A stretch of 64,000 bases of DNA from Artocarpus heterophyllus (GCA_025403435.1 CM046348.1:22751899-22815898), one strand, 5' to 3'; positions 45,113-57,406 are shown, counted from the stretch's first letter. A program made the numbers and translations. The notes: a model not told the origin generated them from the sequence alone.

Positions 45113-47845
45113 TTACCCCATCATAATCTCTGAAGACTGGTTCACGTCCAGAGGGATTGCCACTTCTGTGATGATTTGCTCGTTTCTAGAAGGGTCGCTT
45201 GGGTTGTTGAAAATTCCAAGTTTCACAACAAATGTGGCTGTGCTTCCTTTGTCAAGGCCCTCGCTCTCAATCCAAATATGACCCCCCATGAGATTTACAA
45301 ACCTGATTCAACCAAGTTGAAGAAAGTCATGCATGAGCTCAAAACAACTAATTTATTATATCTGTTAAGGCCTAACGAAACATCAAGAAATAACACGAAT
45401 GCATTTGTGTTCATTGAAATCGGACTTGGGATTGAGAAGGATCTCTAGATCTACCGTTTACAAATGGCGAGTCCAAGTCCGGCACCACTATTATTACTTC
45501 GACCGGATCCACTCCAGGGCTGAGTAAATTTGGTAAATAAATGAGGTTTATCTTGTGGGAGAACACCACGGCCAGAATCCTTAACCTGTGCCGATGGGGT
45601 TGATCAGACAATAATAAAAAGTCAGAATCCAAGAAAACAACACAATTGCGAACAGTTACACTAATAAAATTAATGCAGCAACTCTTGAGTCTTTACCAGG
45701 CATCTATATAGCAACTCATATTAAATTTAAGAGAGATCACATGAAAGAATAAATGAAAGAAAAGAATAAATAAAAAAAATACCCTGCAATCATTAAAACC
45801 AGTCTTACGAAAGAAATGGACATGTTTTAAGATTAAGCTATGATTTGCAATTAAAATAAGGTGTCGTGCCTGAACTCGTAAAAAGAAGTGGCCATCACTT
45901 GAGGTGGGATAAAATTCAGAAGGTCGTATCTCTCTTAAAGATTCTGGTTTTCCAACAGATGCAATAATTGAGATGTAGCCTTCCTTTGTGAACTTCACTG
46001 CATTACCCGCAATATTTAGTATGGTTTGCATAAGCCGCTTCTCGTCACCTATAGCAAAGACGGGTAAATCTGGGGCCATAATCAAATTCAGTTGCAACCT
46101 TTTTACAGATGCAATAGGCTTGATCAAATTAATGACCTGCAATATAGAAATGCTCCAAAGTGTCCCAAAATCAAGCACATATAGATAGTAAACAATCGTT
46201 TAAATTGAAATCTTGAAACTGCAATAGTTACTACCTCTCCAAAAACCCCATGAAGGTTGATTGTTCCGATATCTAGCTTTAGGCTTCCATCTTCAAGCCT
46301 AGAAAGATCAAGAACGTCATTAATTAGAGTTGCCAAAAGGTTACTACTTTTTAGTACTGTCTCTATCATAACCCTTTGCTCTGGGGTTAGATCCGTCTCT
46401 AGAAGAAGTGAAGATAATGCAATAATTGCATGCATTGGCGTTCTCATTTCATTGTTCATGACAGCAAGGAAATCATTCCGAGCATGGATTGCTGTCTCTG
46501 CTTCTCGTTGAGCTAATTTTAAAGCATCATTTTGCTCCATGAGCTGATCACGGGATCGCATTGACTCTTCGACAATAGCGGCATGTGAAAGAGCAACAGC
46601 TACCTGTGGAAGTAGACAACCTCGTAAAATTTAAAAAGAAATAACAACGTAGTCATTCCATTTTTATCAATTTAATTATGGCATATAAGGACTAACACCA
46701 GAAGGAAAAATAAATTAAATCACTTGTTACAACTGCATAAGTCTTCAAGTTATAAGATCGGCTAGGAAAAATAACTACCTATAGTAGCTCTTCAATTAAT
46801 TTCCTACTTCTAGTTCATGATGAGAATGAGAACACAAGTCAAGTTCTAGAAAACTAAGCACCACAAAACCAGAAAAGCAAAACTATATGACATAAACAAA
46901 ACAAACAGTGAAAATTAAACAAGAAAATTGCAAAATAACCTGGTCTGCAACAACATCAACAAGTTCTAATTCATGTTCTCGCCATTGTCTAGCACTATCT
47001 GTAGGAAGAATCAAAACCATGATCGCATAGCTTTTCGCAGAGACGTCAGGCCAATCCTTAATTTGGAAATTTGAGAGATGTAGAAGAGGTACTCGCACAG
47101 CTACAACCTCTGGCGGCACATATCTCCCCACAAGTGGTCTAATTCTGGCCAAAGGGCAGGTGTAAGGAATACGCATTGCTCGAGCACTATTAAAAACTTC
47201 ACTAATTATGGGAAGATTTATTGGAATAGAGGATCCAACTTGTATGTGGTAGTTTAGAGTATGGGAGAGTTGCAAATTCAGACCATTTCGCGACGGCATC
47301 CACAGCACGCATTCTTCGAGACCTAGAGTCCTACCAAGCTCAACAAGGGTGGTTTTCAATATTGTATCTCTGTCAAGAGTGCTTCTAATCTCATGAGTCA
47401 GCATTCTAACATGCCTCCCAGTTTCTTCTTGAGTAAGAATAAGGCCCATTTCTCTGTCGAGCTCTTCAGCCTTGTCCTTGAGGAGTTGTTCCCGGGTTTT
47501 GACACTCAACAGGTCGGGTATGATGTGAACAAGCATGAGCGCGGTTGCACACGAGACGATAGCACATGAAATCTTTGCAACGGTCAGGACCACAGCCACA
47601 GCCTTGGAGTGCATAGAGAACGTCCACAAGTTTATGAAGTGGGTCGCTCCACAAAGAACAATAAAAGCTCCAAACTGCATGAGAACCCATCTGTATGGGA
47701 AGAAAGCTGATTTCTGAACAAAATATATGAGCTCCAAGGGAATGGAGAAGTAGGCAAGGGCAATTAAGACATCTGATATGTACTGATATTTCACTAAAAG
47801 CTCATCAGGTGGCCATTGTGTGTCGATGCAATCGCAGGACTCCAT
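45113..47845 (-). CDS. ERS1: ethylene receptor, ERS1 type (five coding exons)
   Basis: Exons 47845-46940, 46603-46235, 46136-45870, 45585-45455 and 45302-45113 give 620 residues. Start is ATG at 47845 ([11 protein letters not shown]), as in ERS1 proteins. Cys4/Cys6 (dimer disulfide) and three membrane helices (about 20-44, 54-75, 83-110) carry the copper/ethylene ligands Cys65 and His69. A GAF domain (about 158-307) precedes a histidine-kinase domain with N box (about 466-475), G1 DSGRG (517-521), F box LFTKF and G2 GAGLGLA (548-554). There is no receiver domain, so it is ERS-like, not ETR1-like. ERS1 sits in the ER membrane and, without ethylene, keeps CTR1 active. Odd points: residue 353, the phospho-accepting His, is Asn (MNNEMRTP); intron 3 has a GC donor; the last about 25 residues look frameshifted. 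It may be an altered or decaying copy. Confidence 0.92.
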
Positions 47846-48700
47846 AATCAAATCTAAACTTCTGTACTATTCACGAATCTGAGACAAAGAATAGATTACA
47901 AACAAGAAAATAAAAAACAAAGAATGAAAAGTTTTTAGATAACAAATTAGTTATTACCATTGATCATAAAGTAAAATAATTGAACCAAAAAAAAATAAAA
48001 ATAAAAAGTTTTGAGATAACAAATTCGTCATTACCATTGATCATAAAGTAAAATAATTGGACAAACAAATAAAACATCTAGCCACAAAAGAATCTAAGGA
48101 GCTAAGAAAATATTCTCACAGTACATGGATACAGATAGAAATTAACCAGAAAAAATAACTTTATAGCATCAATTTTACAGAGTTTATCCTGCACCACAAA
48201 GTTAAGTGCTTTTTCCTGGTAAATTTCAGAAATATGAAAATTTTCAGTTGGGCAATAATTAATAAATGAAGGGCTAAACATAAGTATTCAGAAAACTTGA
48301 AAAAGGATAGCAATAACAAATTCAGCAGTAGGACATCTAGCTTACGAAGTTCAAACTTATAAATGAAACAAAAATCAATACCAATGAGACTTTTGCTATC
48401 TTATTTTTACACGAAAAAAATAATACACAACCTAAGACCAAGAGAGAGAGAGAGAGAGAGAACAAAAGAAGAGAAAATCCAATAAAAATAATGATAATTA
48501 CCAAGCCAAGAAGACAGTCTGAACATGAACGATTAGAGAAATCAGTTTCCGAGCAATGAGGAAAGGATCTGAGCCCTCTATTCACGTGGGGTTGTCCGAA
48601 GATGAAATGGGTTTGGCTTTTGAGAAGAAGAAGAACAAATGGAGGTGACTAAAAGCGAAGCCTTTCAGGAAAAAAGTGGCGCTTTAGAGAGAGACGGGAG
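47846..48700 (-). other. ERS1: ERS1 5' UTR with intron
   Basis: A good acceptor (TTTGTCTCAG, ending at 47879) lies 33 bases before the ATG, and a donor (CTTG|GTAATT) lies at 48501-48500, implying a 5' UTR intron of about 620 bp. A 5' UTR intron is known in ethylene receptor genes. The upstream end of the first exon is a guess; a CT-rich tract (48440-48461) is inside the intron. Confidence 0.55.
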
Positions 48701-48751
48701 GGACAGAGGAGTGTCACGGACAAGACGGCGACGCACGAGTTCAAAGAGGGT

Positions 48752-48763
48752 GTCGCACGTGCG
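48752..48763. promoter_or_regulatory. G-box-like CGCACGTGCG in the ERS1 upstream region
   Basis: Palindromic CGCACGTGCG, with a CACGTG core, lies about 50-100 bp upstream of the presumed transcript start. G-boxes bind bHLH/bZIP factors; a role here is inference. Confidence 0.4.
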
Positions 48764-51133
48764 TGGGTGGACAGATGAGGAATTTTGAAAGAAGTTGGGA
48801 AGGTTTTTTTAGTGTGATAATACTTGGATTTTAATGAAATCTTGGTCGCTTAATCTAATATATTACATTTTTATCCAGCGGCTTTAATTACGTTGTCTTA
48901 TGCTACACCAACAAGAAGAAGAGATACTCGTATCAGATCATGTTTTACATTTGATCGAACGTCGAATTATTATTTCCCCTTTTAAACCTTATCTATGGTT
49001 AGTGGGGCCCAACCAACTTAATTTAGTACACTATTGTCCAAATTTGACTGCCCACTATTAAATATTTCATTTTTTATTAGATAATTTGAGATTAACCTTC
49101 TCGATTGGATTGTTTTTTTTTTTTCAAAAAAAATTATTTTCTAATACCCATTCTTTCGGTGACCAAAAAGGTAAAAGGGTTTAAAAAAAAAAAACCCATT
49201 CTTTCACATGTAAACTTGAAAAGAGAAAAAAGCTTCAATCTTTGTGCAATATACCCAATATAACGTTCTGTACATGTATGGAAGAAACTCGTACTTTATT
49301 TTTGCATGTTATTCAGCCACTGCAAATTGTTGTTTATTGCTTTACAAAACAATCAAGAGCTTTTTCCCTTCACAAAAAATAAAAAATTAAATAAATAAAT
49401 AAGGGCTTTTCATGGTCAAATATCTTTATTGACAATAGGTGTCTTTAAATGTTAATCTTATAAAAAAAACCACATGAAAATTTAAAAGCATCAAAATTGA
49501 TGTAATTTTTAAAAAAAAATTAAAGGTTAAGAACATTACCTTACTAAGATTTTTTTTTCCCTCTCTGCCAACAAATTGTTAAAAAATTGTTATATATATT
49601 TTTTTATCCTTTTGACGAATAAACATTTCTTTAATTTTAAATTGATAATTGTTCCCACCCATCGATTTCTTACTTCTTGAACTTGAAGCAAACACCAAAA
49701 GAAGAAGAGTAATTTTAATTTTCTATCTATTATTTTGATCCTAAACTTCTAAGCATCAAAAATTGCATCATAAACTAAGTTTATTTAATGTCTACACTTC
49801 GGTCAAAAAAATTGTTAAATAAAGTCAACGGTACAAAACTCACATTACTTGTTAATAAAAAGTATGTTAGATAAATTACGCTTTTAAATAAATTTAACAT
49901 TTACATATTTGTTTTTCCAACAAGCTCATAAAGAGATAACATTATGTTTAAAATTTAATTAAAACTTTAGCTTTAATAAACTTGTGAAATTACGGATCAA
50001 AGGTAGACATTTTTGTTGAGAATTTGAAGCAGACTTTATTGTTAAAGAAGATAAACACACCGATTTGGACAAAATTAGGCAGAAGGATATTTTCTTAGGG
50101 AACCCAATCGTCAAAGACAAGATGCGTTTGTGTCCCAAATCTCTGAACCTGAGAAAAAGGTTGGCCAGATGCATTGCACTTTTCATAATGCACTGCGGCT
50201 GTCTGTTTTACGTCAATAACATAATTGACGCATCGCTCCACCTCAGCGAAACAGAAAACTTATATAGTATTTGCAGATGCGACACACGTGTAATTTGTTA
50301 AAAGTAACCAATCGGAAGCAAAACATGAAACTAAATATAAAATAGACAAAGAAGGAAGCCGCCCGCATATAGAGCCAGCAGCCGCTGGTGGACAAAAAAT
50401 GTCCCCAATGAACGTAAGGGAAAGAATCGGCCATATTACAATCCAGGAAAGTCATGGGCATTTTTCTTTTCAAATAAAATGGCTAATACTTTATTTGATA
50501 GGTGGGTTTAAATTAATATATAAAGTATTTAATTTTAAGTTAATATTAATTATTTTTAATTAATAAAGAGTATAAAGTTTTTAACAGTTACAGTAAAGAG
50601 TAAAAAAAAAATTATTTTAATGTAAAGTTCTCATATGCTATAGTGTTCTTAATCAAAATTGGTTCAAACTATTGGTTCAAATCACACTTCTCAAACACCT
50701 GTATTAGTTTTGAATTTTGCAGTTTGAATATATGGCTTTGAACTTATGTGGTTTAAATTATGGTTTTAAACTTTAACACTTGAAATATAAAGATTTAATG
50801 GGAATAAAAAAATCTCATCAAAATATTGATATTTACAAAACTATAGTTCATGGAGGCTAAAGAGAATAAGAAGAATATTTACTATAAAGAGTGGTTTAAA
50901 ACGGTTAAAATTTAAATAGAGTCAGAGTTTTCAAAATTAAAAGTTTGACCTATTTTAAGTCATTTTTATTGTTTTGAACTATTTCTTTATTACCAAACAC
51001 ATATTTTGTAGACTCATAAGTTCAAAACCACTCTTTATTATTTTAAATGGGATGCCTAATTCTCCTTGCGAAACAAAATAAATTTGTCATTCGTGCTAAG
51101 TTTCAACTAGTTTAAATAAGCTCTCTTTTGAAT
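48764..51133. other. intergenic DNA
   Basis: No gene recognised. A less AT-rich stretch at 49960-50480 has 75-78-codon frames on both strands and, on the minus strand, CACGTG (50285-50290) close to ACTATATAAG (about 50261-50270), which could be a promoter. No product is evident. 50560-51060 is MITE-like AT-rich sequence. Confidence 0.45.
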
Positions 51134-51298
51134 TGTTGGGAAAACGTTATTGGGCCTTATTAGAATCATGGGCTTCACCACAAGAGAATGGAGTTCCAAT
51201 TCAAAAGGTTAACCTATTGAGTGGAATATCTCACTCTTTTATAAGCCCATCTAGCTCCAATTTGTTGCCAATGTGGGATTTTGTTCGCACCTCTAACA
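51134..51298 (-). repeat. short LTR-like element end (165 bp)
   Basis: TGTTGGG...CTCTAACA on the plus strand. On the minus strand a purine-rich GAAGGAGGAAT (51299-51311) sits directly before TGTTAGAGG, like a polypurine tract before a 3' LTR. It does not resemble the LTR at 57421-57914, so it probably belongs to another element, perhaps a short non-autonomous one. The partner LTR was not found. Confidence 0.4.
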
Positions 51299-51639
51299 AT
51301 TCCTCCTTCAAATGAAGTAGCACGGTCCCTCCTTTGAAGGATAACTCATTCTGTCCATTGGATCCTCCATCGCACCTTCATTGTGTTACATGGAGATCCC
51401 ACCATTTCATGCTTTCCATTGCATATCTTCGTGTTTTTATGGTATGCACAACAACCTCAAGATCTCCACCATGTTATCTGCCCGCCATTACTATAGAGGG
51501 AAGGTCCACCTCGAGCATTCTTAGAATTTTTATCCATCATGACTAAAGGCCCACGCCTTCATTTGACACATCAAGGATTCTCTTGTGCGTATACTTGGCA
51601 ACATCTGGGTCTCAGTTCTGATGTTATCACCCACTATCT

Positions 51640-51795
51640 ATTCCCAACAAGTCCAAATGATGGTTAGACTTGCTGAGAGTAACAATCTTCATTCCAACAT
51701 CTGCATGATTATTCTCTATTGCCACCTTTTCCACACTAATAACCTCTTGAGTTACTTTTTCCCTAATAAAATGGGACTTCACATCAACATATTTT
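51640..51795 (-). pseudogene. copia RNase H, C-terminal piece
   Basis: In one frame the minus strand reads YVDVKSHFIREKV ... NNHADVGMKIVTLSK, the normal end of copia pol, then a stop near 51640. It joins the upstream piece at 53320 once the solo LTR and one copy of the 5-bp duplication are discounted. Confidence 0.75.
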
Positions 51796-53319
51796 TGTTG
51801 GATTTTGTTGGATTTTGTGATTCAAATAAGCAGCGAAAAATCAAAATTAATTCCCACAAAACCCTCGTAGGATCCATGCAATTCGATTAGATTGATATGA
51901 AAGTTATAGAATCTTACCAGAATGACAAAAGGGGTAAGATTGCTGGACGGAAGAGAGCGAGTTCATTCTAATGACACCCTAACTCGAGCTTTTCGTATTC
52001 GGGATTAGATTCAGACGTTGTTACTTGGAGCAGCATCCTCTGCAGATATCCACACGAACTGACTCTCTCGAAAACAAATTGGTGTGCTAGCACCCTCTCC
52101 TTGCGTTAAATGACTCTCTCTGATTTTTAGGGTTTTTAATGTTTTTGCCTTTTAGACTAAGAGAACACTTTTTCTCTTCTAATTCGGCTAGAAACCCTAA
52201 CACAGATATATATATATATGTATATATGTTGACTTCGAGAAAGAGTTAGATTTTAACTAGGGTAAACTGTAATTCAAATATAATTCATAGAATCTAGACA
52301 ATGTCAGATTTAATAAACCTAGACATATCTAGTACATCGAATCTGGACATTATCAGGTTCATTGAACCTAAACACAGTAAACCTAAAATTCATTTTTGGT
52401 CTGTTCTAAGTGTGCACCCTGTAGGTTCACATAACGTTGGTAGTAGGCTTGAAATTTTGTTTCTGGCCCACAAATCATAAGCGGTCTCTAGCAAGACATT
52501 ATGATTACCTAAGTTATGCGAATGTCAATAATATGACATAACCTAATATACAATAAGTATTAAAGTCTTTTTGTCACTAGATACCTTGATTGAATATAAG
52601 ACATGGTTTATGCCATCCTTACACTATTCAATCATATTATTTCTCGATCTTAAGTAGACTAATATTGATAAACCTTATCAATTCATTCCACTATGGCCAT
52701 ACATTTTTTTTCAGTCTAACTTATCGAGGGGCCCATAGATATCTTTCTCATAATAAATGAGGGACAAAATCCTTCTTAATCACTCATATTCCTCACATGA
52801 TTCACTTTATATCCAACAACAATCCACTCTATCATCCCGTTAAAGATAATATTAGAATGTGTTAAAATATAGAACTTGTCATGTACGAAACAATGGTGAT
52901 TTCAGGTCAGAGGACTAGGATAATACTATTGTGATGAAAATCATTTATGACAATTATCTATGCAGTATTTTCATATCGAGTCGATCCAATACATCATTTC
53001 TCAAATATGTATCTATGAGTTGACTTATTATCCCATACACATGATTAGTAAAACATAATCATTAGTCCAACTTCATACTAGTCTTCATTCATTGTTATCC
53101 CAATAACAATGACCGACTAGGAATAATTTAGAATAGAATTCAATTTTCACCTAAGAGTTTTACTATCAAGTCACATACTTGATGATCTTAGGCAGAATTA
53201 ACTATTCATAAAATTAGAATAAAAAACAATAATGAAAATACCTCTTTATTAATAAAATGCAAATATAATGAAGTCAAACTATGGTCATTACATAATTGGC
53301 CTAGGGCACATCACTAACA
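51796..53319 (-). repeat. solo LTR, family Y, inside copia RNase H
   Basis: 1,524 bp, TGTTGG...CTAACA on the plus strand, flanked by ATTTT/GTTTT (51791-51795, 53320-53324), i.e. AAAAT/AAAAC on the minus strand. The host copia reading frame resumes on both sides. On the minus strand it starts TGTTAGTGATGTGCCC and has an AATAAAG signal and a TA-rich TATA region (+ strand 52206-52227). Copia-type by appearance. Confidence 0.85.
52291..52385. repeat. imperfect palindrome array in the family Y LTR
   Basis: Three to four diverged units of about 24-25 bp (AATCTAGACAATGTCAGATT, AACCTAGACATATCTAG, AATCTGGACATTATCAGGTT). The consensus is close to its own reverse complement. It lies about 65 bp upstream of the minus-strand TATA region. 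Confidence 0.6.
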
Positions 53320-54990
53320 GTTTTGTCTTGTCACGAAATACAAGATTTTTACATAAATAAATAGCATTCTGACTGTTTGAATATATAGTAATTACTCCTT
53401 GATAAATCGTCAACTGTTGTAGTAGCCCTTGTATCCAAATGCCTTCTTTAATAGCATCAGTTGCAGCAACATATTCAGCCTATGTAGTAGACAGTGCTAT
53501 CACTGGTTGAAGTTGTGACTTCCAACTTATTCAATTCCTCCAAACCTTAAAGAAATATGCAGTAATGGATTTCCTACTATCTTTATCCCCAACATAGTCA
53601 AAATCCACAAATCCTTCTTCCCTTAACTTGTCACTGTGTTTAGTGAATTTCAATCCTAAATCAACCATGCCTGAGATATACTTGATAAGCCACTTCATAG
53701 CTAACCAGTGTTGTTTCTCTAGATTAGCCATATATCTACTCCATGTACTAATAACGTGTGCCAAGTTAGGTCTGGTACAGACCATAGAGTACATAATGAG
53801 ACCGACTGCACTTGAATATAGAACTATATTCATATACTGCCTTTCCTTGTCATTTAAGGGACTTTGATCTATAGATAGCTGATATTGACTAGTTATAGGC
53901 TGCCTTGTTGGTTTAGCACCCTTAATTGAGAATTTTCCAACTATTTTCTCCAAGTAATTCTTCTGATTCATGAACATAGAATTTTTACATCTATCTCTTA
54001 TAATATTTATGCTCAAAATCTTCCTAGCATGGCCCATGTCTTTCGTATCAACTTCAGACCTGAGCATGTTCTTTATTTGGCTAACTTTCTCCTTTTCTTT
54101 GCTGATAAGAAGCATATCGTCTGCATACAAGAGTAAATACTAGGCCTCAAGAATCTTATTCCCTTTGAAATTCAAGCATGGATCATAATAACTTCTTCTA
54201 AAGCCCTGGTTAACCATTAAGGTGTCGAAGTGCTTATTCTATTGTCTTGGAGATTGCTTAAGACCATATAGTGATTTCTTAAGCAAACAGACCATATCCT
54301 TTCCTTTATGCATTTCAAAACCTTCAGGTTGCTCTATGCATATTGCTTCTTCTAGCTCACCATGTAAAAGGTTGTTGTCACGTCCATCTGCTCTAATGCC
54401 AAATCATATTAAGCTACCAATGAAAGCATAATCTGTATTGTCTTGTATTTGACCACAGGGAAGAAAATCTCATTAAAGTCTATGCCCTCCTTTTGTGTAA
54501 ACCCTTAGCAACCAATCTTCCTTATACTTGATGGGTTCTTTTGGGAAAATACCTTCTTTTAACTTATAGATCCACTTACAAGCAACAGTTGACTGCTTCT
54601 ATGGGCTTCTTACTAAAACCCAAGTGTTGTTCTTGTATAAGGAATTCATTTCCTCCTTCGTAGCATTCAGCTGCTCCTTAGATTCTTTGTCTTCCATTGC
54701 CTCTTTGTAGTTTTCTAGTTCCTACTTCTCAATATCCATTGCAGAGGAAAAGCATAGACTTGTAAATCAGTTATAGTAGCCATATCTCTGAGTGGGCTTT
54801 ATAGTTCTCTTCTGCCTATCTCGTGTAAGTTGTTAATTGGTAAGAGTGTCTTGTAGTGTGTCCTAATTTGGTTCATCGTTTATTTCCCTTTGATCAGTCC
54901 TTGTATGTAACTCTTCTGTTTTATCTTGTTCGGGATTGTGATCATCCTGTGGAATTTTTTGCTGCTCTACCTAATTTGATATTTCTAGTT
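53320..54990 (-). pseudogene. copia reverse transcriptase and RNase H, broken
   Basis: The longest open piece (54130-53531) starts with the catalytic YADDMLLISK and continues through MDLGHARKILSI-like and VCTRPNLAHVISTWSRYM segments. RNase H follows (ALSTT, EYVAATDAIKEGIW) and is cut by the solo LTR at 53319. Upstream, KGFTQKEGIDFNEIF and related RT segments are readable in shifted frames. Several stops. Confidence 0.85.
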
Positions 54991-56322
54991 CATGCTCCAA
55001 TCGAGAATGCTCCACCTGAACTGATCCCAATTACACGATTTTTACCTAAATCTGTAAAGTTAGTTCTAGAAATATTCTCTACTGCAAAAGGGTTAATGGC
55101 ATTTAAACATGGAAAATCATTTTCATTAAAGATAACATCTCTGCTAATAGTAGTTTGAAATCCCTTACTATCTTTAACCCATAACCTATAACCTTTTGTG
55201 CCTTGTGGATATCCTAGAAAAATGCATTTAACTGATCTAGCCTCTAATTTTCCCTCTGATTGATGTGCATAAGCTGAGCATCCAAAAGGCCTTAAGTGCA
55301 TTAGGTTTAGTGGTTTTCCTGTCCACTTTTCTTCAGTGTGTTAAACTCAATGGCACTAGAAGGGCTCCTATATACCAAATATGCAGCTGTCATCACAACT
55401 TCACCCCAAAAACTTTTGGGTAGACTAGAGCTAAAAAGCATACATATAGATTTATTCATAAGTGTCCCATTCATCCTTTCAACAACTCCATTTTACTGAG
55501 AATTCTTTTTCACTATTCTATGCCTTTGGATGCCTTCTTCCCTACAATAACTATCAAAGATCTCATTATAAAATTCTGACCTATTGTGAGTTCTAAGGGT
55601 CTTAATCTTCCTATCAATGAGATTCTCAATTAATATCTTCCATTGTTTGAATTTATTAAAGACATCGTTTTTATTTTTAAGTATATAAACCCAAACTTTA
55701 CAAGAGAAATCATCAACCATAGAAAGGAAATAGATATTTACCCCGGTGAGTTGCAATCCTTTCTAGTCCCCATAAGTATGAATGGATGTTTTCCAATATG
55801 GTCCTTGACTTATGTATGCTTGCCTTGAATTTGAGCTTATGTTGACAAAAATCAACTTTGCTTATTTTTTTTATTACCAAGTAACATTTGTTCTTGCATT
55901 ACTTGAAGTCCTTGATTATTAATGTGGCCTAGTCTTCAATGCCGTAACCAGGCTCAAACATCTTCAGGAGCCTCTGCTATTGCACTTTTGCCCGTTAAAG
56001 TTTCTCCAATCGTATTATATAGCCTATCCTTTTTGGTACCCTTAATTACCACTAATGACCCTTTGCAAATCTTTATTTTTCCTCCCTGGGTTTTAACAGT
56101 ATATCCAGTATCATCAAGCATTCCTAGAGAAATGAGATATTGAGCCACGAATCTTACATCTTTCAGATGGCTCACAATGCCATCGAACATTTTGAAGCTG
56201 ACTGTGCCAATACCTTCCACTTGACACATATGACTATCTCCCATCATCACTTTTCCTCCATTTGTCTTCTTGAAATCAGAGAGCCACTGTTTGTTGTGAG
56301 TCATGTGATAGGTGTAGCCCAA
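54990..56322 (-). pseudogene. copia integrase with gag-pre-integrase zinc region, broken
   Basis: From 56322 leftwards: GYTYHMTHNKQWLSDFKK (protease-end/pre-integrase segment with the usual conserved His), then LDDTGYTV. At 55756-55493 the integrase core reads FLSMVDDFSCKVWVYILKNK with the DDE first Asp, then RTHNRSEF where an Asp is normally found, and at 55301-54990 the conserved FGCSAYAH and KCIFLGYPQGTKGYRLW region. Frames are broken between these pieces. Confidence 0.85.
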
Positions 56323-56399
56323 ATCTAGGATCTAGTCTTTGTTTTCTTGATCAGTTGACATAATCAACAACTCACCATTATCATAACCATCACCAAAAT

Positions 56400-57320
56400 T
56401 TGCAAGTCAAGAACATCACCGTTTGAGCCATTCCTTTCTTTGTTCTTTTTCAGCTAAAAATAACATTCTTTCTTTATATGACCAATCTTTTGTAGTAATA
56501 GCACTTCTTTGAACTGTTAGGTCCTTTTGAGTTTGATTTGTATCTCTCTTTACTACTGCTTTTTCCCTAAGGTGTATTAGTTCTCTGTTGACTCCTTCCT
56601 CTTGTTGGATAGTTTTCTCCATTGGTTGATAATGATTGCTTTTCATTCTTTAATTCTAGATCATGGGATCTTAAAGCAGATAGAACCTCTTCAAGTGTGA
56701 TCTCAGTTCTTCCGTTAACGGCCGTTTTGAATTTTTTGTATGAATCAGAGAGGGAATTGAGAAGAATGATTGCCTGATTCTCATCACCTAGGGCTTCATT
56801 CTCCCCTGAATTTGCCAGCTCTATATTCATCTTGATAACTCATCTAAGTTTTGTTCCAAGCCCTTTCTAGTGTTCATCTTAAAACCAAAAGTTCTTTCTT
56901 TCAAGAAAATTCTATTTGTTAGAGACTTCTTTTGAAACAACTCATCAAGTTTATTACAAATCTTTGCTGGAGTATCTTCTTTATCCACCAATCTTATAAT
57001 CGAATCAGATAAGTGAAATATAATTGTACCTATAGTGGTCTCAAGTAATTCCTATTTTTGATCTTCCAAAAATTCTTTGGGAAAATTGATTGGGTCTTCA
57101 AGAGCCTTTAATACTTTTTGTTGGCAAGAAGCCCCTTTTTCTTTCTCCAAATCCTGAAGTCACCTAAGCCATCAAATTTATCAATTTCAATCTTTATACT
57201 GTTCATATCGACAAAGAACAATCTACTACTCCAGTATTCTTTTGTCAAATCACCCAATTCATTCTCTCCTTTAGATCGATCTGAATCAACAGAGATATCT
57301 TCAAAATCTTGAAGATTCAA
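56400..57320 (-). pseudogene. copia gag, broken
   Basis: A first piece at about 57320-57108 contains IEIDKFDGLGDFRIWR, the usual copia gag start. A later piece (56830-56567) has ENQAIILLNSLSDSYKKFK and ITLEEVLSALRSHDLELK. A remnant of the zinc knuckle follows (CYYCKR). Frameshifts separate them. Confidence 0.85.
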
Positions 57321-57406
57321 GAGATGAATTTCAGAGTCTTGCCCTTGTCATTCTCAAGTTTTCAAATTTTCACCAAAAAAACAAAGCCAATCGTTGCAAT
57401 TACCGA

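Noticed and set aside
46257..46511. Plus-strand ORF over ERS1 exon 2
   Set aside because: Shadow of the receptor exon on the other strand.
47847..47851. Upstream in-frame start for ERS1, two codons before MESCDC
   Set aside because: The codon at 47851 is TTG, not ATG; MESCDC at 47845 is the usual ERS1 start.
51134..51298. 3' LTR of the copia element at 51640-57914
   Set aside because: Its sequence does not match the 5' LTR at 57421-57914, so it was listed as a separate short LTR-like end.
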